Below, piece after piece: positions 1 to 9,455 of a DNA stretch of 63,627 bases. The notes below the pieces were generated by a model. The model saw only the letters and a program-made list of their open reading frames with translations. It had not been told where the DNA came from and did not search any database. The stretch is from positions 1 through 63,627 of the IMG/VR virus record IMGVR_UViG_3300021341_000078, one strand, 5' to 3'. The stretch's first letter is position 1, and each line of letters starts with the position of its first letter. The position numbers were made by a program, and so were the translations under genes. This stretch comes from a virus.

Positions 1-483
1 TTAATTAGAAACTGCAACTATAGTTGGGTGATCAGAATTATATTGAATGAAATGGTGCCCATTCCTTATTGTAGAACAGTGATAGGTGTCTCCACTTGCA
101 TCCCGAAAATAGAAGCCCCATCCTTTCGTATTCCAAAAGTCTAGTTTATAACTATAGGGAGCTATTCCTGTAGAAAGCTCTGCTCTGGAGATACCCAGGT
201 CTCGTACTGCGCTTGATGTAGGATTATGAACTGAAGGGTATACCCAGTGAACATCTACAGTATCATCTGATATTGGAGTATTTGATTTTACTACATCGAG
301 TAGCATATCTAGATTTTCCTCAGTGTATCCAGCACTTCTTGGAAAGCTAACTTGGAATGTCTGTCCATTATTCGATGAAAACTCTCTGACTATGAATCCT
401 TCACTTTCTTTAGAAGATGACCTGTTTGTAGTGGTGGTTGTAGTTGTGGTCGTGGTTGTAGTGGTGGTTGTGGTGGGTACCAT
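1..483 (-). CDS. Hypothetical protein with N-terminal poly-threonine tract
   Basis: 160-residue protein ending at the first base of the window. After Met-Val-Pro comes an uninterrupted run of 16 threonines encoded by a degenerate ACN repeat, then a hydrophilic Ser/Glu-rich linker and a compact region rich in Trp, Tyr and Gly. There is no signal peptide or membrane segment. I recognise no family. The threonine run is probably a flexible linker or a slippage-prone repeat, so its length may vary between strains. It lies in the host flank and uses the standard code. Confidence 0.6.
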   Translation of the reverse strand: MVPTTTTTTTTTTTTTTTTNRSSSKESEGFIVREFSSNNGQTFQVSFPRSAGYTEENLDMLLDVVKSNTPISDDTVDVHWVYPSVHNPTSSAVRDLGISRAELSTGIAPYSYKLDFWNTKGWGFYFRDASGDTYHCSTIRNGHHFIQYNSDHPTIVAVSN

Positions 484-1023
484 TGTATTAATTTTATAGT
501 TATTAAAATAGGTTAATAATCATAAGGGAAATTGCGTGTAACCATAATTAGTACGTGCATTTTTACATAATGTAAATATACTGCATGCGAACACAGGCAA
601 GAAAAAACAAAATATAGGGATCACCACAACTGTTTATTACATATTCATGTATAACATAATTCATAAGAATCTATTTTACAAGTATTTAAACATAGTATTG
701 CCACCATAATTATTCGAAGGGTTTAGTTGATGAAATTAATACTCAGTACATAAGTATATAAGGTTTTGGAATAAAGGTAGAAAGATGTTGAGGTTCAAAA
801 TGAGAGTGAAACATTGAAATAATAAGCAATAGTATAATTCAAAGATTATTGAATACTGGTACAGGTATTGATATTTTTATTGGACGGCAAATATGTCAGG
901 TATCCCTGTTAGGAGCCTTACAGGGCGTGAGGAATCCAAGAAAAGGCTTGTCTATCGGACTGATGAAGCGGGGCAAGAAGAGCCTAACCCTGACACCTTT
1001 TATCCAATTAAGAAAAGGACCAT
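484..1023. other. Intergenic, no convincing gene
   Basis: AT-rich stretch of about 540 bases. The reading frames here are short and have no recognisable composition. A plus-strand frame from 849 is open for 61 codons but has no visible start context or domain, and I do not annotate it. Confidence 0.4.
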
Positions 1024-1221
1024 TTACTTTTTGAATCTGCGATAGATGAAGTACCCAAAGAAAGGGGCGAGGATCAAAAGGCTATATCGTTGAATAAAAT
1101 TGAGATAATTTAATTGTACCGCGCCTATTTCGCCTGAGCTCTTTTTGATTAATAGAAAAGTCATGCTAGTTAAGCATATTAAGCAAAAGCCAACCATAAT
1201 AGAAGCTATGATGCGATTCAT
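1024..1221 (-). CDS. Possible small membrane protein
   Basis: 65 codons encoding two hydrophobic segments (about residues 5-25 and 45-60) separated by a short polar loop, with a basic C-terminus. The composition is that of a small membrane protein, but there is no recognisable family and no operon partner, so it could be chance. Confidence 0.3.
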   Translation of the reverse strand: MNRIIASIMVGFCLICLTSMTFLLIKKSSGEIGAVQLNYLNFIQRYSLLILAPFFGYFIYRRFKK

Positions 1222-1624
1222 ATATTGGAAATAAAAATCAAGTAATTAAAGACAGAAGATTAGGGGTATGAAGGTTGAATGCAAGTTTCATTTAAATCCA
1301 GTAAAGCGACAAGATTTTTTAACGCAAAAACTGACGGTATGGATAGAGATGAAGAAATACAAAAAATAGGAAATTGAATACAGTTTCAGCTCAACAAACT
1401 AAAGGAGCTTGATTGCCCTCTGAATATGTCTAATGGAGCTTTTGGAATATTCGACAACAGTATACCGACAGAAATGCACAAAGAGTATGTAAAGGAGATT
1501 GGTAGCTACGACAATCAAAAAGTATTTCATTTTGACACTAGCATTATACCTAAATAAACCACTCATATCACGGAGAAGCTGACAGCTCAAAAACTACCAG
1601 CCTTCTATTCGGTTCTCGGAATCA
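1222..1624. other. Intergenic, no convincing gene
   Basis: About 400 bases upstream of the small peptide genes. A minus-strand frame at 1399-1590 is open, but its translation lacks the features of a real protein. Nothing else is supported. Confidence 0.35.
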
Positions 1625-1744
1625 CTAGAGTTCAATGATATCCGTGTCCCCAATTATACCGCCTTTTACAGCCTTCTGTTCTTGAATGGTTAGTTCAGGG
1701 GATTGTTCTTTAATGTCCTTGATAGCAATTTCATCCTTTTTCAT
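1625..1744 (-). CDS. Double-glycine leader peptide, RiPP-type precursor 1
   Basis: A 39-residue ORF too short for most gene finders. The first 29 residues form a leader: basic start, acidic amphipathic middle, a conserved 'PELTIQEQKAVKGG' block and a GG processing site. The short remainder, IIGDTDIIEL, would be the core. Bacteroidota encode many such precursors of modified or exported natural products (class I lanthipeptide-like or bacteriocin-like, cleaved by C39 peptidase transporters). No modification enzyme lies in the window. The core has no Cys, which argues against a lanthionine product. Confidence 0.72.
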   Translation of the reverse strand: MKKDEIAIKDIKEQSPELTIQEQKAVKGGIIGDTDIIEL

Positions 1745-1921
1745 AACAAATGATTTTAGTTAATGATACATCAATATTGGAAAAAAGAGCGAAGAGAAGA
1801 GAGTGACTTTCCCAGGCGAGACGTGGCAAGGACGAAGCCCCAGTATGGCTTTTCGTAGCATTAAATAATTATATCAAAACGACCGATACTGGAGAGGAAA
1901 CCTCTCCAGTATCTAACAGAT

Positions 1922-2041
1922 CTAGAAGCCATCAATATCATCAGAGACAATAAAGCCTCCTTTGACTTTTCCTTGTTCCTCGATGGTGAGTTCAGGAGTA
2001 AGCTCCTTTAAATCACTGATTTTAAATTCCTTCTTTTTCAT
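1922..2041 (-). CDS. Double-glycine leader peptide, RiPP-type precursor 2
   Basis: Exactly the same length (39 residues) as the peptide 177 bases downstream and clearly paralogous: MKKKEF start, 'PELTIEEQGKVKGG' at residues 16-29, GG cleavage site, then a 10-residue acidic core FIVSDDIDGF. Leader conservation with core divergence is the usual sign of a RiPP precursor family. The two genes read in the same direction and probably share a transcript. Confidence 0.72.
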   Translation of the reverse strand: MKKKEFKISDLKELTPELTIEEQGKVKGGFIVSDDIDGF

Positions 2042-2313
2042 AATGAAGAATTGATTAATGAACAATAGATCTATCAATTAGGAGAGCAGTAGAAGGGAGG
2101 AGAGGTAACTATTATTAATCAATAAAACCATCATAATTTTTGCAAGCTGTTTATGACAATTTCCTACCTAAACTTACTTTAGGTTTTTATGGGAATGGTT
2201 AGTTTTGGAAAATGGCAGAATTGTAGCACTCCAAACTTTCTTTTAATACAGTTGGCCACCCGCACCTCTCATTAGGATATATTAAGTTGTTGTATACCAT
2301 TAAGAAAGACATA

Positions 2314-3642
2314 ATGAAAAAGATACTGTTACTATCCTTTATTCTCGTACTTTCATCATGTAGTATATTTAAGAGAACTGGTCATATGAAACAAAAGAGA
2401 GAAGTTATAATTGTTGGAGCAGGAATTTCTGGATTAAGTGCTGCAAGTTATCTTCGAAAGAAAGGCTACAATCCTATTATACTCGAAGCTCAATCAAAGG
2501 TCGGCGGACGTTTAAAAACAGATAGAAGCCTTGGAGTAGCTTTTGATGAAGGAGCCAGTTGGATACACGGTCCAATAAAAAATCCTATAACGAAGCTCGC
2601 TCAAAAATCAGGGATGCAAACCTTTTTAACTAAAGATGAAAGTATTAAGGTTTATGATATAGATGGCTCTGAATATTTACCTGAATTCTTACAACAACAG
2701 GAAGAGTTATACGATAACATTCTTGAAGAAATGGAGGGCACTAAGAACAAGAATTTTGCGGATCTTTTTTACAAAGAACATCCTCAATTTAAGGATAAAC
2801 GTCTATGGAAATATATGTTATCTGCCTTCCTAGAGTTTGATACAGGCGGAGATATTTACAAACTTTCATCAATAGATTTTTATGATGATGAGGTATTTCG
2901 CGGTGAAGATATTATAATCACTAATGGGTACGATAATGTTGCCAATTACCTAGCAAAAAAGCTTGATGTTCGTTTAAATACTAAAGTCAGAAGTATTGAT
3001 TATTCCAACGAAACGATTTCGATCATTACAGATAACGGAGGTTATTCCGCAGATATGGTGTTAGTAACAGTCCCATTAGGTGTATTAAAGAAAGGAATAA
3101 TAAATTTCACACCAGGATTACCGGAATACACACAAAATGTGATCAATAAGTTAGAAATGGGTGCGGTTAATAAATTTCTTTTAGTGTGGGATAAGCCTTT
3201 TTGGAACAAAGATTTACAATACGTAGGATATACGCCAGAGGAAAAAGGAAAGTTCAACTATTTTTTGAACGTAAATAAATTTGCAAGTACCAACGCTCTA
3301 ATGACTTTTGCATTTGGTGAGTACTCTAGAACGACAGAGCAAATGACAGATCAAGAGATTATTGATGAAATTATGACTCATCTAAAAAATATTTATGGGA
3401 ACGATATTCCAGATCCCATAAATATGTTGAGAACCAAGTGGAACCAAAATCCATATAGCTATGGAGCATACTCGTTTGCTACAAATGGTTTGAGAAGTGA
3501 TGCATTTGAAGTTTTTGAAGAACCAATCAATAATAAAGTATTCTTTGCAGGAGAGCACACTATAGTGGAATATAGAGGAACAGTACATGGAGCGTATCTT
3601 AGCGGAATTCGAGAAGCAAAAAAGATGTCAAAAATAAAGTAA
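2314..3642 (+). CDS. Flavin-containing amine oxidase-family lipoprotein
   Basis: FAD-dependent oxidoreductase of the monoamine oxidase/polyamine oxidase family, 442 residues from the ATG at 2314. The N-terminus MKKILLLSFILVLSSCS is a lipoprotein signal with a lipobox cysteine, which is why this start is preferred over an upstream in-frame TTG. The Rossmann motif IIVGAGISGLSAA follows at about residue 30, then the GGRL substrate/flavin motif. The C-terminal FFAGEHT...GTVHGAYLSG block closes the FAD site. It would oxidise an amine with reduction of O2 outside the inner membrane; the substrate is not predictable. Host-flank gene in the standard code. Confidence 0.88.
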   Translation: MKKILLLSFILVLSSCSIFKRTGHMKQKREVIIVGAGISGLSAASYLRKKGYNPIILEAQSKVGGRLKTDRSLGVAFDEGASWIHGPIKNPITKLAQKSGMQTFLTKDESIKVYDIDGSEYLPEFLQQQEELYDNILEEMEGTKNKNFADLFYKEHPQFKDKRLWKYMLSAFLEFDTGGDIYKLSSIDFYDDEVFRGEDIIITNGYDNVANYLAKKLDVRLNTKVRSIDYSNETISIITDNGGYSADMVLVTVPLGVLKKGIINFTPGLPEYTQNVINKLEMGAVNKFLLVWDKPFWNKDLQYVGYTPEEKGKFNYFLNVNKFASTNALMTFAFGEYSRTTEQMTDQEIIDEIMTHLKNIYGNDIPDPINMLRTKWNQNPYSYGAYSFATNGLRSDAFEVFEEPINNKVFFAGEHTIVEYRGTVHGAYLSGIREAKKMSKIK

Positions 3643-3799
3643 CAGCAATATAACTTAAGCTGAAATAGCCATCATTTGATCTAACAGTCACTTCCGAAAA
3701 GTCAAAAGTTAATCTGACAAAGCCGGTTGATTTTTTCTTATCGAAAATAGACCCAATGCACACAAGGATGTTTTTGGCAAAATCTTTGTTGAATCGGTC

Positions 3800-4051
3800 T
3801 TGCATCAACCGATTAAGCATGGAAAAAAAATTACCACACTTTTGGATTACATTTCTGAAACAGCGATCAACAACGACTTATGTATTTCCGAACTTTCCGA
3901 GAAGGCCGGATTTCATTCAGGGCAAGCGGCTAGATGGATCGATGGCAAAGCAAATCCTACTCTTTTTAATTTCCTTAAACTATGCCAAGCTGCTGGCAAA
4001 GTAATCGAACTAAAAGGTAAGGGAATGCAATTCAAGTACATGGTGAAATAG
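3800..4051 (+). pseudogene. HTH (XRE-like) regulator, probably N-terminally truncated
   Basis: The frame encodes a helix-turn-helix region (ISELSEKAGFHSGQAARWID) and ends KYMVK. The reading continues upstream to about 3732 without an ATG, so either TTG at 3800 starts a short protein or the 5' end has been lost. The segment resembles XRE-type regulators such as antitoxins. It lies next to integrase debris and a tRNA, typical of an eroded mobile element. Confidence 0.5.
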
Positions 4052-4061
4052 ATAGAGTCGG

Positions 4062-4340
4062 TTAGATTTCTGGAAAATTGTTTTTCAAATGACCAATATC
4101 GTGAACCCCTAGTTGTCTTAAATATTGATCAACCTGATCTAGGCTATGGTGTCTAAGTTGTATTTGCAATTGCTTTACATTCCCCCGTTATTAATGTAGT
4201 TTGCAGCACCAGTATGCTTCCAAGAATATAGTTTGTACTCATGGGTAAACCCTAGCTCTATAAGAATTAGACGGTGGCGCCTTCGCATCGTATTCATATC
4301 CATAGGTTTGGTGATATCCCATCAGCTGGGGAATACATAT
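4062..4340 (-). pseudogene. Decayed tyrosine recombinase C-terminus
   Basis: Minus-strand reading gives a Bacteroidota phage-integrase C-terminus in two frames. The first part contains YKLYSWKHTGAANYINNGG, the active-site 'S-x-K-H-T-G' region. After a frameshift near 4180 it continues as QIQLRHHSLDQVDQYLRQLG, the second catalytic His region and the Tyr of the nucleophile motif. A stop interrupts the upstream part near 4330. It sits just beyond the 3' end of tRNA-Ala, the classic place for an integrase, and records an older insertion at this tRNA. Confidence 0.78.
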
Positions 4341-4537
4341 TCTATCGGATCGTGTCAGGTGATAAATTGCAAACAAGGCAAAACTTAGTCAAATCATCAG
4401 GAGTATAAATCTCGGAAAAGAAATTTATCACGTGCCATAGTTTGAAATATGACACGTTTGTGCAGAACCCTCGTAGACAGTTGTGGATATTTCTGATTTG
4501 TAATTGTCTATTTTTAAGGGTGTTAAGATGTGTTTAG

Positions 4538-4611
4538 TGGAGCTAGTCGGAGTCGAACCGACGACCTCTTGACTGCCAGTCAAACGCTCTAGCCAGCTGA
4601 GCTATAGCCCC
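4538..4611 (-). tRNA. tRNA-Ala(GGC)
   Basis: A 74-base cloverleaf. The 7-bp acceptor stem carries the G3:U70 wobble that is the alanine identity element. There is a D-arm GCTC...GAGC, an anticodon loop CTGGCAG with anticodon GGC, and a T-arm with GTTCGAC. CCA is not encoded. The 3' end points left, toward the integrase remnant, so the phage genes on the right lie on its 5' side and were not inserted through its 3' end. Confidence 0.95.
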
Positions 4612-4761
4612 ATTACTGTGTTTATCGCTTCTTGTCTCTTGTCTTATATCAAATGTGACAAGTTCTTATGACAATAAATGACAATTTCGACCGCGAACAT
4701 AAAACAAAAATAGCACTCAAACAATTCCCGTGCTAATATTTTAATCTTTTTCTGAGACACT
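4612..4761. other. Probable left boundary zone of the element
   Basis: 150 bases between tRNA-Ala and the first phage-like gene. It contains TGTGACAAGTTCTTATGACA-type short repeats (tgacaa/tgacaat) but no gene. The left attachment site is likely here or nearby; it cannot be fixed without the right end. Confidence 0.35.
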
Positions 4762-6786
4762 TTACATCTTCTCTAAATGTTCCTTCTTTGCTCTAATGAG
4801 ACTATCTAGTCTTTTTAACTTTTCTTTACTCTTGGATATGTCAGACATTAAAAAACTTTGTTGCTTTCCTAAAATCCTTACTTTCCTCTCTATATCTTCT
4901 GTGTATTGAGCATACTGTGCTCTGACTTTTTTATCATAGTTATGCACGTCCATCTCCGAACGCATTTTCTTCTTCTGTATCTCCAGTTCTATCTTCTCTA
5001 GCTTCGCTTGCTTACGTTGTATATCTGTCTCTAAGTCTTGTTTCCTGTTGCCCCAATGCTCCATCAAGTGCTCTACTCCCATCTTGTCCATAGCAAGATC
5101 CTGCATAGCAAAACGTATATCATTCTCTTTATCTTTTAGGAGGTATAAAGAGTCCTTGAGCTTATGTACTAATTCCTTCTCTCCATTCTGCAATCTAAGA
5201 ATATAGTTTTGTGCTCTAGAGTCTAATAGATCAACCTTGGATTTGTGTGAGGCGTACAGCTCGTTTGCTTTGCTAAGTAAGACACCAGCTTTCTCGTGTG
5301 AGAGATCTGACCTGTCTTTCATGTGTTGCATCTGCAACCTAAACTTATCTACCTCGTGTGCGTACTTGTTTATTGTGTCGGTGACTTGCAGAATACTCCT
5401 ATCATTGCGTAGTCTTTCATCAGACATAGCGTGTTCTACCTGCCTCAAGCTAAGGCCCACTTTTAACATCTCATTGCTATGATCTTGTTCTAGCTGTCGC
5501 AATGCTAAACGCTCATCACCTAGTGACTGCTCTAGCCTCAAAAACCGTTCTCCCATAGTAGCTAGTAGATCCATCTGTTGCCTATCCAGTCTAAGAACTT
5601 CTTGTCCTACTCTTAACAACGTATCGTTTATCTGCATCTTGATAGAGTTGTCTAAGGTGTTTAGTTGCATCTTTATTTCATACACATCATGTGTGATACG
5701 ATTCTCTATATCTGTCACCCAGTTTAAGATACTCTCACGCAAAGAGTAGAACTTGATCTCAGTGTTGTGCTCTACCTCTCTGATACTCTCATACACTCTA
5801 GCCATCTCTCGCTCTATAATCCTTTCAAGTTGGAGTTTGTCCATCTCTCCTTTATGCCTCAAGTCTTTTAGACCAGACTCAAAGTCATGTTTGATTTGCC
5901 CAAGATCTATCCTAACCTCAGAGAAACCCTTCTCTGTCTTGTATTGGTTCTCTATTACTTTCTCTTTTAACTGTTGGTACTTCTCTGAGTACTGCTGTCT
6001 GAACTCAAAGAAAGCCTCTCTCATTTCTGTTTTGAATTGTAGGTACTCTGCTTTGTTCTCGTATCTCTCTTTTATGATCTCATTGATCTTTGCGTTTAGT
6101 TGATTGGTGCGTTCGTTGAAAAAGTTCTCGTACTCACGCATCTTTTGTTGTTCGTAGGACTCCATATGCTCAATAATTTTAGCTTCATTATATACTACCT
6201 CTGGCTCTGACACACCAAACACATCTTCTAGTACTGACTCCCTTGCTTTATACGCGTGGTTTTTGATCTGCTCTTCTGCTTGCTCTTCTATCTTTGCTTT
6301 GTACTCGTTTATAACCTTTGTAGCATAATCACTATATTCTTGCTCTCTCTCTTTCTCTCTACCGTTTAGAAATAGCTCTTTAGCAAGTAACTCAGCTTTC
6401 TTATTGTTTAGCGTTGTAAGAAAATCTTTTACCATCTCGTCCGCTTTCTCTCTCGCTGTACTCTCCAACTTCTCTTCAAACTCTTTATAAACATTTCCTC
6501 TTTGTTCAAACCAATAGGTGTCCGCCTCGGCTTTCTTTGTGTCTATCTCTCTATCAATCTCTCTCCAGTAGTAGTTAGCGACAGCAACAACCAAACCTAC
6601 ACCTAGCAGGAAGGTGACTACGTACGTCCAGTTATATGCAAGGAAGGAGAGTAAAAGGTAAGCAGGGTATAACAACACAAGTACGCCTACAACGTAATAC
6701 CAAGTTTTTTTTGTTTCTTTATTTGTTGTGGGTTGTTCCTTTTTGTTGTCTCCGAATATTTGGTCGTATTCAGAATTAGAAAACAT
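4762..6786 (-). CDS. Two-TM protein with very long coiled coil
   Basis: 674 residues. An acidic/polar N-terminus is followed by two transmembrane segments (about residues 28-50 and 52-72), then almost 600 residues of charged heptad-rich coiled coil with few prolines. No enzyme motif is visible. The start is 5 bases from the divergent ATPase start. Membrane anchor plus cytoplasmic rod next to a HerA/VirD4-like ATPase suggests a scaffold for a DNA-transfer or partition machine; this is inference. About 19 glycines and no in-frame UGA, with a TAA stop. Codon use (AGA, CTA) matches the phage, so I place it inside the element. Confidence 0.75.
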   Translation of the reverse strand: MFSNSEYDQIFGDNKKEQPTTNKETKKTWYYVVGVLVLLYPAYLLLSFLAYNWTYVVTFLLGVGLVVAVANYYWREIDREIDTKKAEADTYWFEQRGNVYKEFEEKLESTAREKADEMVKDFLTTLNNKKAELLAKELFLNGREKEREQEYSDYATKVINEYKAKIEEQAEEQIKNHAYKARESVLEDVFGVSEPEVVYNEAKIIEHMESYEQQKMREYENFFNERTNQLNAKINEIIKERYENKAEYLQFKTEMREAFFEFRQQYSEKYQQLKEKVIENQYKTEKGFSEVRIDLGQIKHDFESGLKDLRHKGEMDKLQLERIIEREMARVYESIREVEHNTEIKFYSLRESILNWVTDIENRITHDVYEIKMQLNTLDNSIKMQINDTLLRVGQEVLRLDRQQMDLLATMGERFLRLEQSLGDERLALRQLEQDHSNEMLKVGLSLRQVEHAMSDERLRNDRSILQVTDTINKYAHEVDKFRLQMQHMKDRSDLSHEKAGVLLSKANELYASHKSKVDLLDSRAQNYILRLQNGEKELVHKLKDSLYLLKDKENDIRFAMQDLAMDKMGVEHLMEHWGNRKQDLETDIQRKQAKLEKIELEIQKKKMRSEMDVHNYDKKVRAQYAQYTEDIERKVRILGKQQSFLMSDISKSKEKLKRLDSLIRAKKEHLEKM

Positions 6787-6791
6787 AAACT

Positions 6792-8549
6792 ATGGATTAT
6801 AATTTCCCTTTCAAACCACAGGCTATAATATCTAAGGAAGAGATACAAGCGCTGTTTAAAGATGAAGAAGAGGATAGTGTTGTGTTAGGGTTTACTTATG
6901 ATATCGACTTCGATGTTCTCTGTAAGTTTTATAATCTTTGGTGCAACCGTGTGAAACGTCTAATAGACCTTGATATATTACAACACAAAAAACGCACCAA
7001 TCGTTCGGCTGTGTTGTTGAATTATAGAGGTTTTACTTTCGATGAGTTCCAAGATCTATATAATCCTCATGTTACGTTCCCCACAATATACCCTTTCTTT
7101 ATACAATCTGGTATAGATTCAGAGAAACAAAGGCAAAGAATACTTTATAAATACCCAGCAGACAATGACCAAGAAAACTACTTGACGGCTATCAAAGACA
7201 GTAAGTCTTATCAAGTCATGAATTTTTTTTTGCGTAAACAGCCAAACTTCCCTATCAAAGTACCCATAGAAGCTAAAACAATGCACGAACTAGTATTAGC
7301 TGGTACTGGTTCTGGTAAGTCTGTTCTACTCGCATCAGAAGTATACAACGACTCCTACAAACTACCTACATGGTCACAAGTAATTATAGATCCACACGGT
7401 TCTTTTGCTAGACTAGTTTTTGAGTCTAAGTTACACAAGCATGATGAACGTGTGATGTTTTTCGATATAAGGATGCTACTAGAAGGATGGCGCTGGGGAA
7501 TCAACGCATTAGACATAAGGAAAGGGAACATTCTAGAGAAGAACAACGTGATTGACCAGTTAGCTTCTGCCTTTGCTGACGTTCTAAGTAAGGAGGGTGG
7601 TGAGATGAGACAGAACGTCAATACGGTGATGAAGAAGTGTCTAGAGTTCCTTATAGAGAGCAGAAGTGATGGCAAAGACTACACGCTGCAAACACTGCTA
7701 GATCTTGTGTGTTATGAAGAATACATTCTAAAAGAAGCACAAGCCTACGATAAATTCTTTGAAAAGGATTTCACTCAAACGGAATCAGGAACAGTTAAAG
7801 CGGTAAGAAGGAGATTGCGCGCAATCATAGACGATAAGGTTTTAAACATGATACTAGGTGGACAGAGTACCTTTGACTTGGAAAAAGCTATAAACAGCAA
7901 TAAGATACTCATATTCGATCTAAGTGCGGTAGGAGAGGAATCACAACAAATTATTGGTAAGTTCCTTGTTGCAATGGTGAAAGGTTACGTTAGGAGAAGA
8001 AGAAAAGGAATAGATGATCTACACACACTGCTCAAGATAGATGAGTTCCAAAACTTCATTACTGGTAGTCTTTCTTACATGCTGGAACAGCTTAGAGGGT
8101 ACGGCTTACACTGTTCTTTAGCCTGTCAAAGTATAGCACAACTAGGAGCATACCTACAAACAGTAATTGATAACACTGCTATAAAGATAGTGAAGGCTAA
8201 GTACGTTAAGAACATAATGTCAATCACGAACGTGCCAGAGAAGTATATCTGGAGAGGTAAAAGAGGGGACGACTCTACACAAGCAGACGGTCTTCTAAAA
8301 CTTGCAAAGCGTGAGTTCCTATTAGATGTTAGACAACGGCTACATGTTCAGTCATTCCACTCACCAGGGTTCCTTGTTACTAGTAAGAAGTATAGACTAA
8401 GTGAGGAGGAAATAGAAACGTCTATGAATAAACAGTTAGTGAACTTCTACCATAGAATAGATCGAGACGAGATGGGGGAAACAGAGTTCAAAGACCCAGA
8501 TCCAGACCCAGATGTAGACTTAGAAATGTTCGATGTTCCAGAGGACTAA
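6792..8549 (+). CDS. HerA/VirD4 (TraG/TraD)-like DNA-translocating ATPase
   Basis: 585 residues. After a 160-residue N-terminal domain the P-loop is ELVLAGTGSGKSVLL (about residue 175). The Walker B-like LLKIDEFQNF follows near residue 415 and a conserved CQSIAQL near residue 450, as in type IV coupling proteins and conjugative ATPases. The C-terminus is strongly acidic with repeated Asp-Pro. No hydrophobic anchor is present; the neighbouring membrane coiled-coil protein may supply one. It would move double-stranded DNA at the expense of ATP, in plasmid-like transfer, partition or segregation. It has roughly 28 glycines, none encoded by UGA, so it is readable in both codes. Downstream gene follows in the same direction. 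Confidence 0.82.
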   Translation: MDYNFPFKPQAIISKEEIQALFKDEEEDSVVLGFTYDIDFDVLCKFYNLWCNRVKRLIDLDILQHKKRTNRSAVLLNYRGFTFDEFQDLYNPHVTFPTIYPFFIQSGIDSEKQRQRILYKYPADNDQENYLTAIKDSKSYQVMNFFLRKQPNFPIKVPIEAKTMHELVLAGTGSGKSVLLASEVYNDSYKLPTWSQVIIDPHGSFARLVFESKLHKHDERVMFFDIRMLLEGWRWGINALDIRKGNILEKNNVIDQLASAFADVLSKEGGEMRQNVNTVMKKCLEFLIESRSDGKDYTLQTLLDLVCYEEYILKEAQAYDKFFEKDFTQTESGTVKAVRRRLRAIIDDKVLNMILGGQSTFDLEKAINSNKILIFDLSAVGEESQQIIGKFLVAMVKGYVRRRRKGIDDLHTLLKIDEFQNFITGSLSYMLEQLRGYGLHCSLACQSIAQLGAYLQTVIDNTAIKIVKAKYVKNIMSITNVPEKYIWRGKRGDDSTQADGLLKLAKREFLLDVRQRLHVQSFHSPGFLVTSKKYRLSEEEIETSMNKQLVNFYHRIDRDEMGETEFKDPDPDPDVDLEMFDVPED

Positions 8550-8654
8550 AAAAACAGCTGGTGTGTGACAGCTGCTTTCCCTTTACTTGTGGTGTGTAAT
8601 GATAGTAATAACGTAATTAGAGAAATTATCTTACACCTACTTATTACACAACAA

Positions 8655-9455
8655 ATGTCTAAAAGCAACAAAAAATATCTCAATGTGCTAAAGAACCTAG
8701 CCATCTATAAGTTCTTAACTCTAGAACAGATGGTGCGTTTGGGTGTGGATAACCATAAGACAAACATATCAACTGAGACAGCAACAATGATTAGGGATGG
8801 CCACGCCAATAAGATCTCAAAAAGCGACACCTCTCCAGCAGTTTACTATCTAACAAGAAAGGGTGCTACACGAGCAGAACACATCTTTGATATTACTCCT
8901 AGATACCCTAAAAGGAAAATGGATAAGATGGTAGACGACATGCCTCACAGACTATCAATTGTTGATCTACACATAGAGATATCTAGGTTCAACGTAATAC
9001 AACACTGGAGAGAGTTCGACTACGTAGGTGTGCAACGACAAAAGAACCTAGAGAAAGCAAGCAAGATAAATCTAGGACGAACATCACTAGTACCAGACCT
9101 AATCTTCAAACTCAACACAGACCAAGGACAAAGACTATACCTCGCAGAGGTGGAAAGAACAGAGGGTAAAACGGCAGACAAGTACTATGAAGACAAAGTA
9201 CACAAGTACATCACTTTGCTCAGTAACCAAGCGGTAATAAAAAGGAAGTTCAATGTGTCTCTAATGTATACAGTACTGTTCGTTATAGACGATAGAAAAT
9301 TCATAGAAAAACTAAAGAAAAAAATACTCAAGGATAAGAACGCTGAGAAGCATAACAAAAAGAAGCTCGTAGAGAGCTTCCTATTTAAGCATTTTGATGA
9401 TGATGTTTTCACTTGGACTAACCTAGAAGGAAAGCCTAGGTTGTTGTTCTATTAG
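8655..9455 (+). CDS. Replication-relaxation-like (MobC/winged-helix) protein
   Basis: 266 residues from the ATG at 8655, preceded by the ACAACAA-type leader common in this element. The frame is open further upstream to 8565, but those codons look non-protein. It begins with a winged-helix-like segment (FLTLEQMVRLGV...YYLTRKGATRAEHIF), then HRLSIVDLHIE and VPDLIFKLN...YLAEVERTEG, the pattern of the replication-relaxation family that accompanies plasmid mobilisation ATPases. Its 3' end overlaps the convergent lysis gene by 20 bases. No in-frame UGA; TAG stop. Together with the preceding ATPase it suggests plasmid-like behaviour of the phage. Confidence 0.68.
   Translation: MSKSNKKYLNVLKNLAIYKFLTLEQMVRLGVDNHKTNISTETATMIRDGHANKISKSDTSPAVYYLTRKGATRAEHIFDITPRYPKRKMDKMVDDMPHRLSIVDLHIEISRFNVIQHWREFDYVGVQRQKNLEKASKINLGRTSLVPDLIFKLNTDQGQRLYLAEVERTEGKTADKYYEDKVHKYITLLSNQAVIKRKFNVSLMYTVLFVIDDRKFIEKLKKKILKDKNAEKHNKKKLVESFLFKHFDDDVFTWTNLEGKPRLLFY

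Noticed and set aside
2314-4051. Flank genes as part of the phage
   Set aside because: Amine oxidase and RiPP genes differ in codon use and lie beyond tRNA-Ala and an integrase relic; no phage function.
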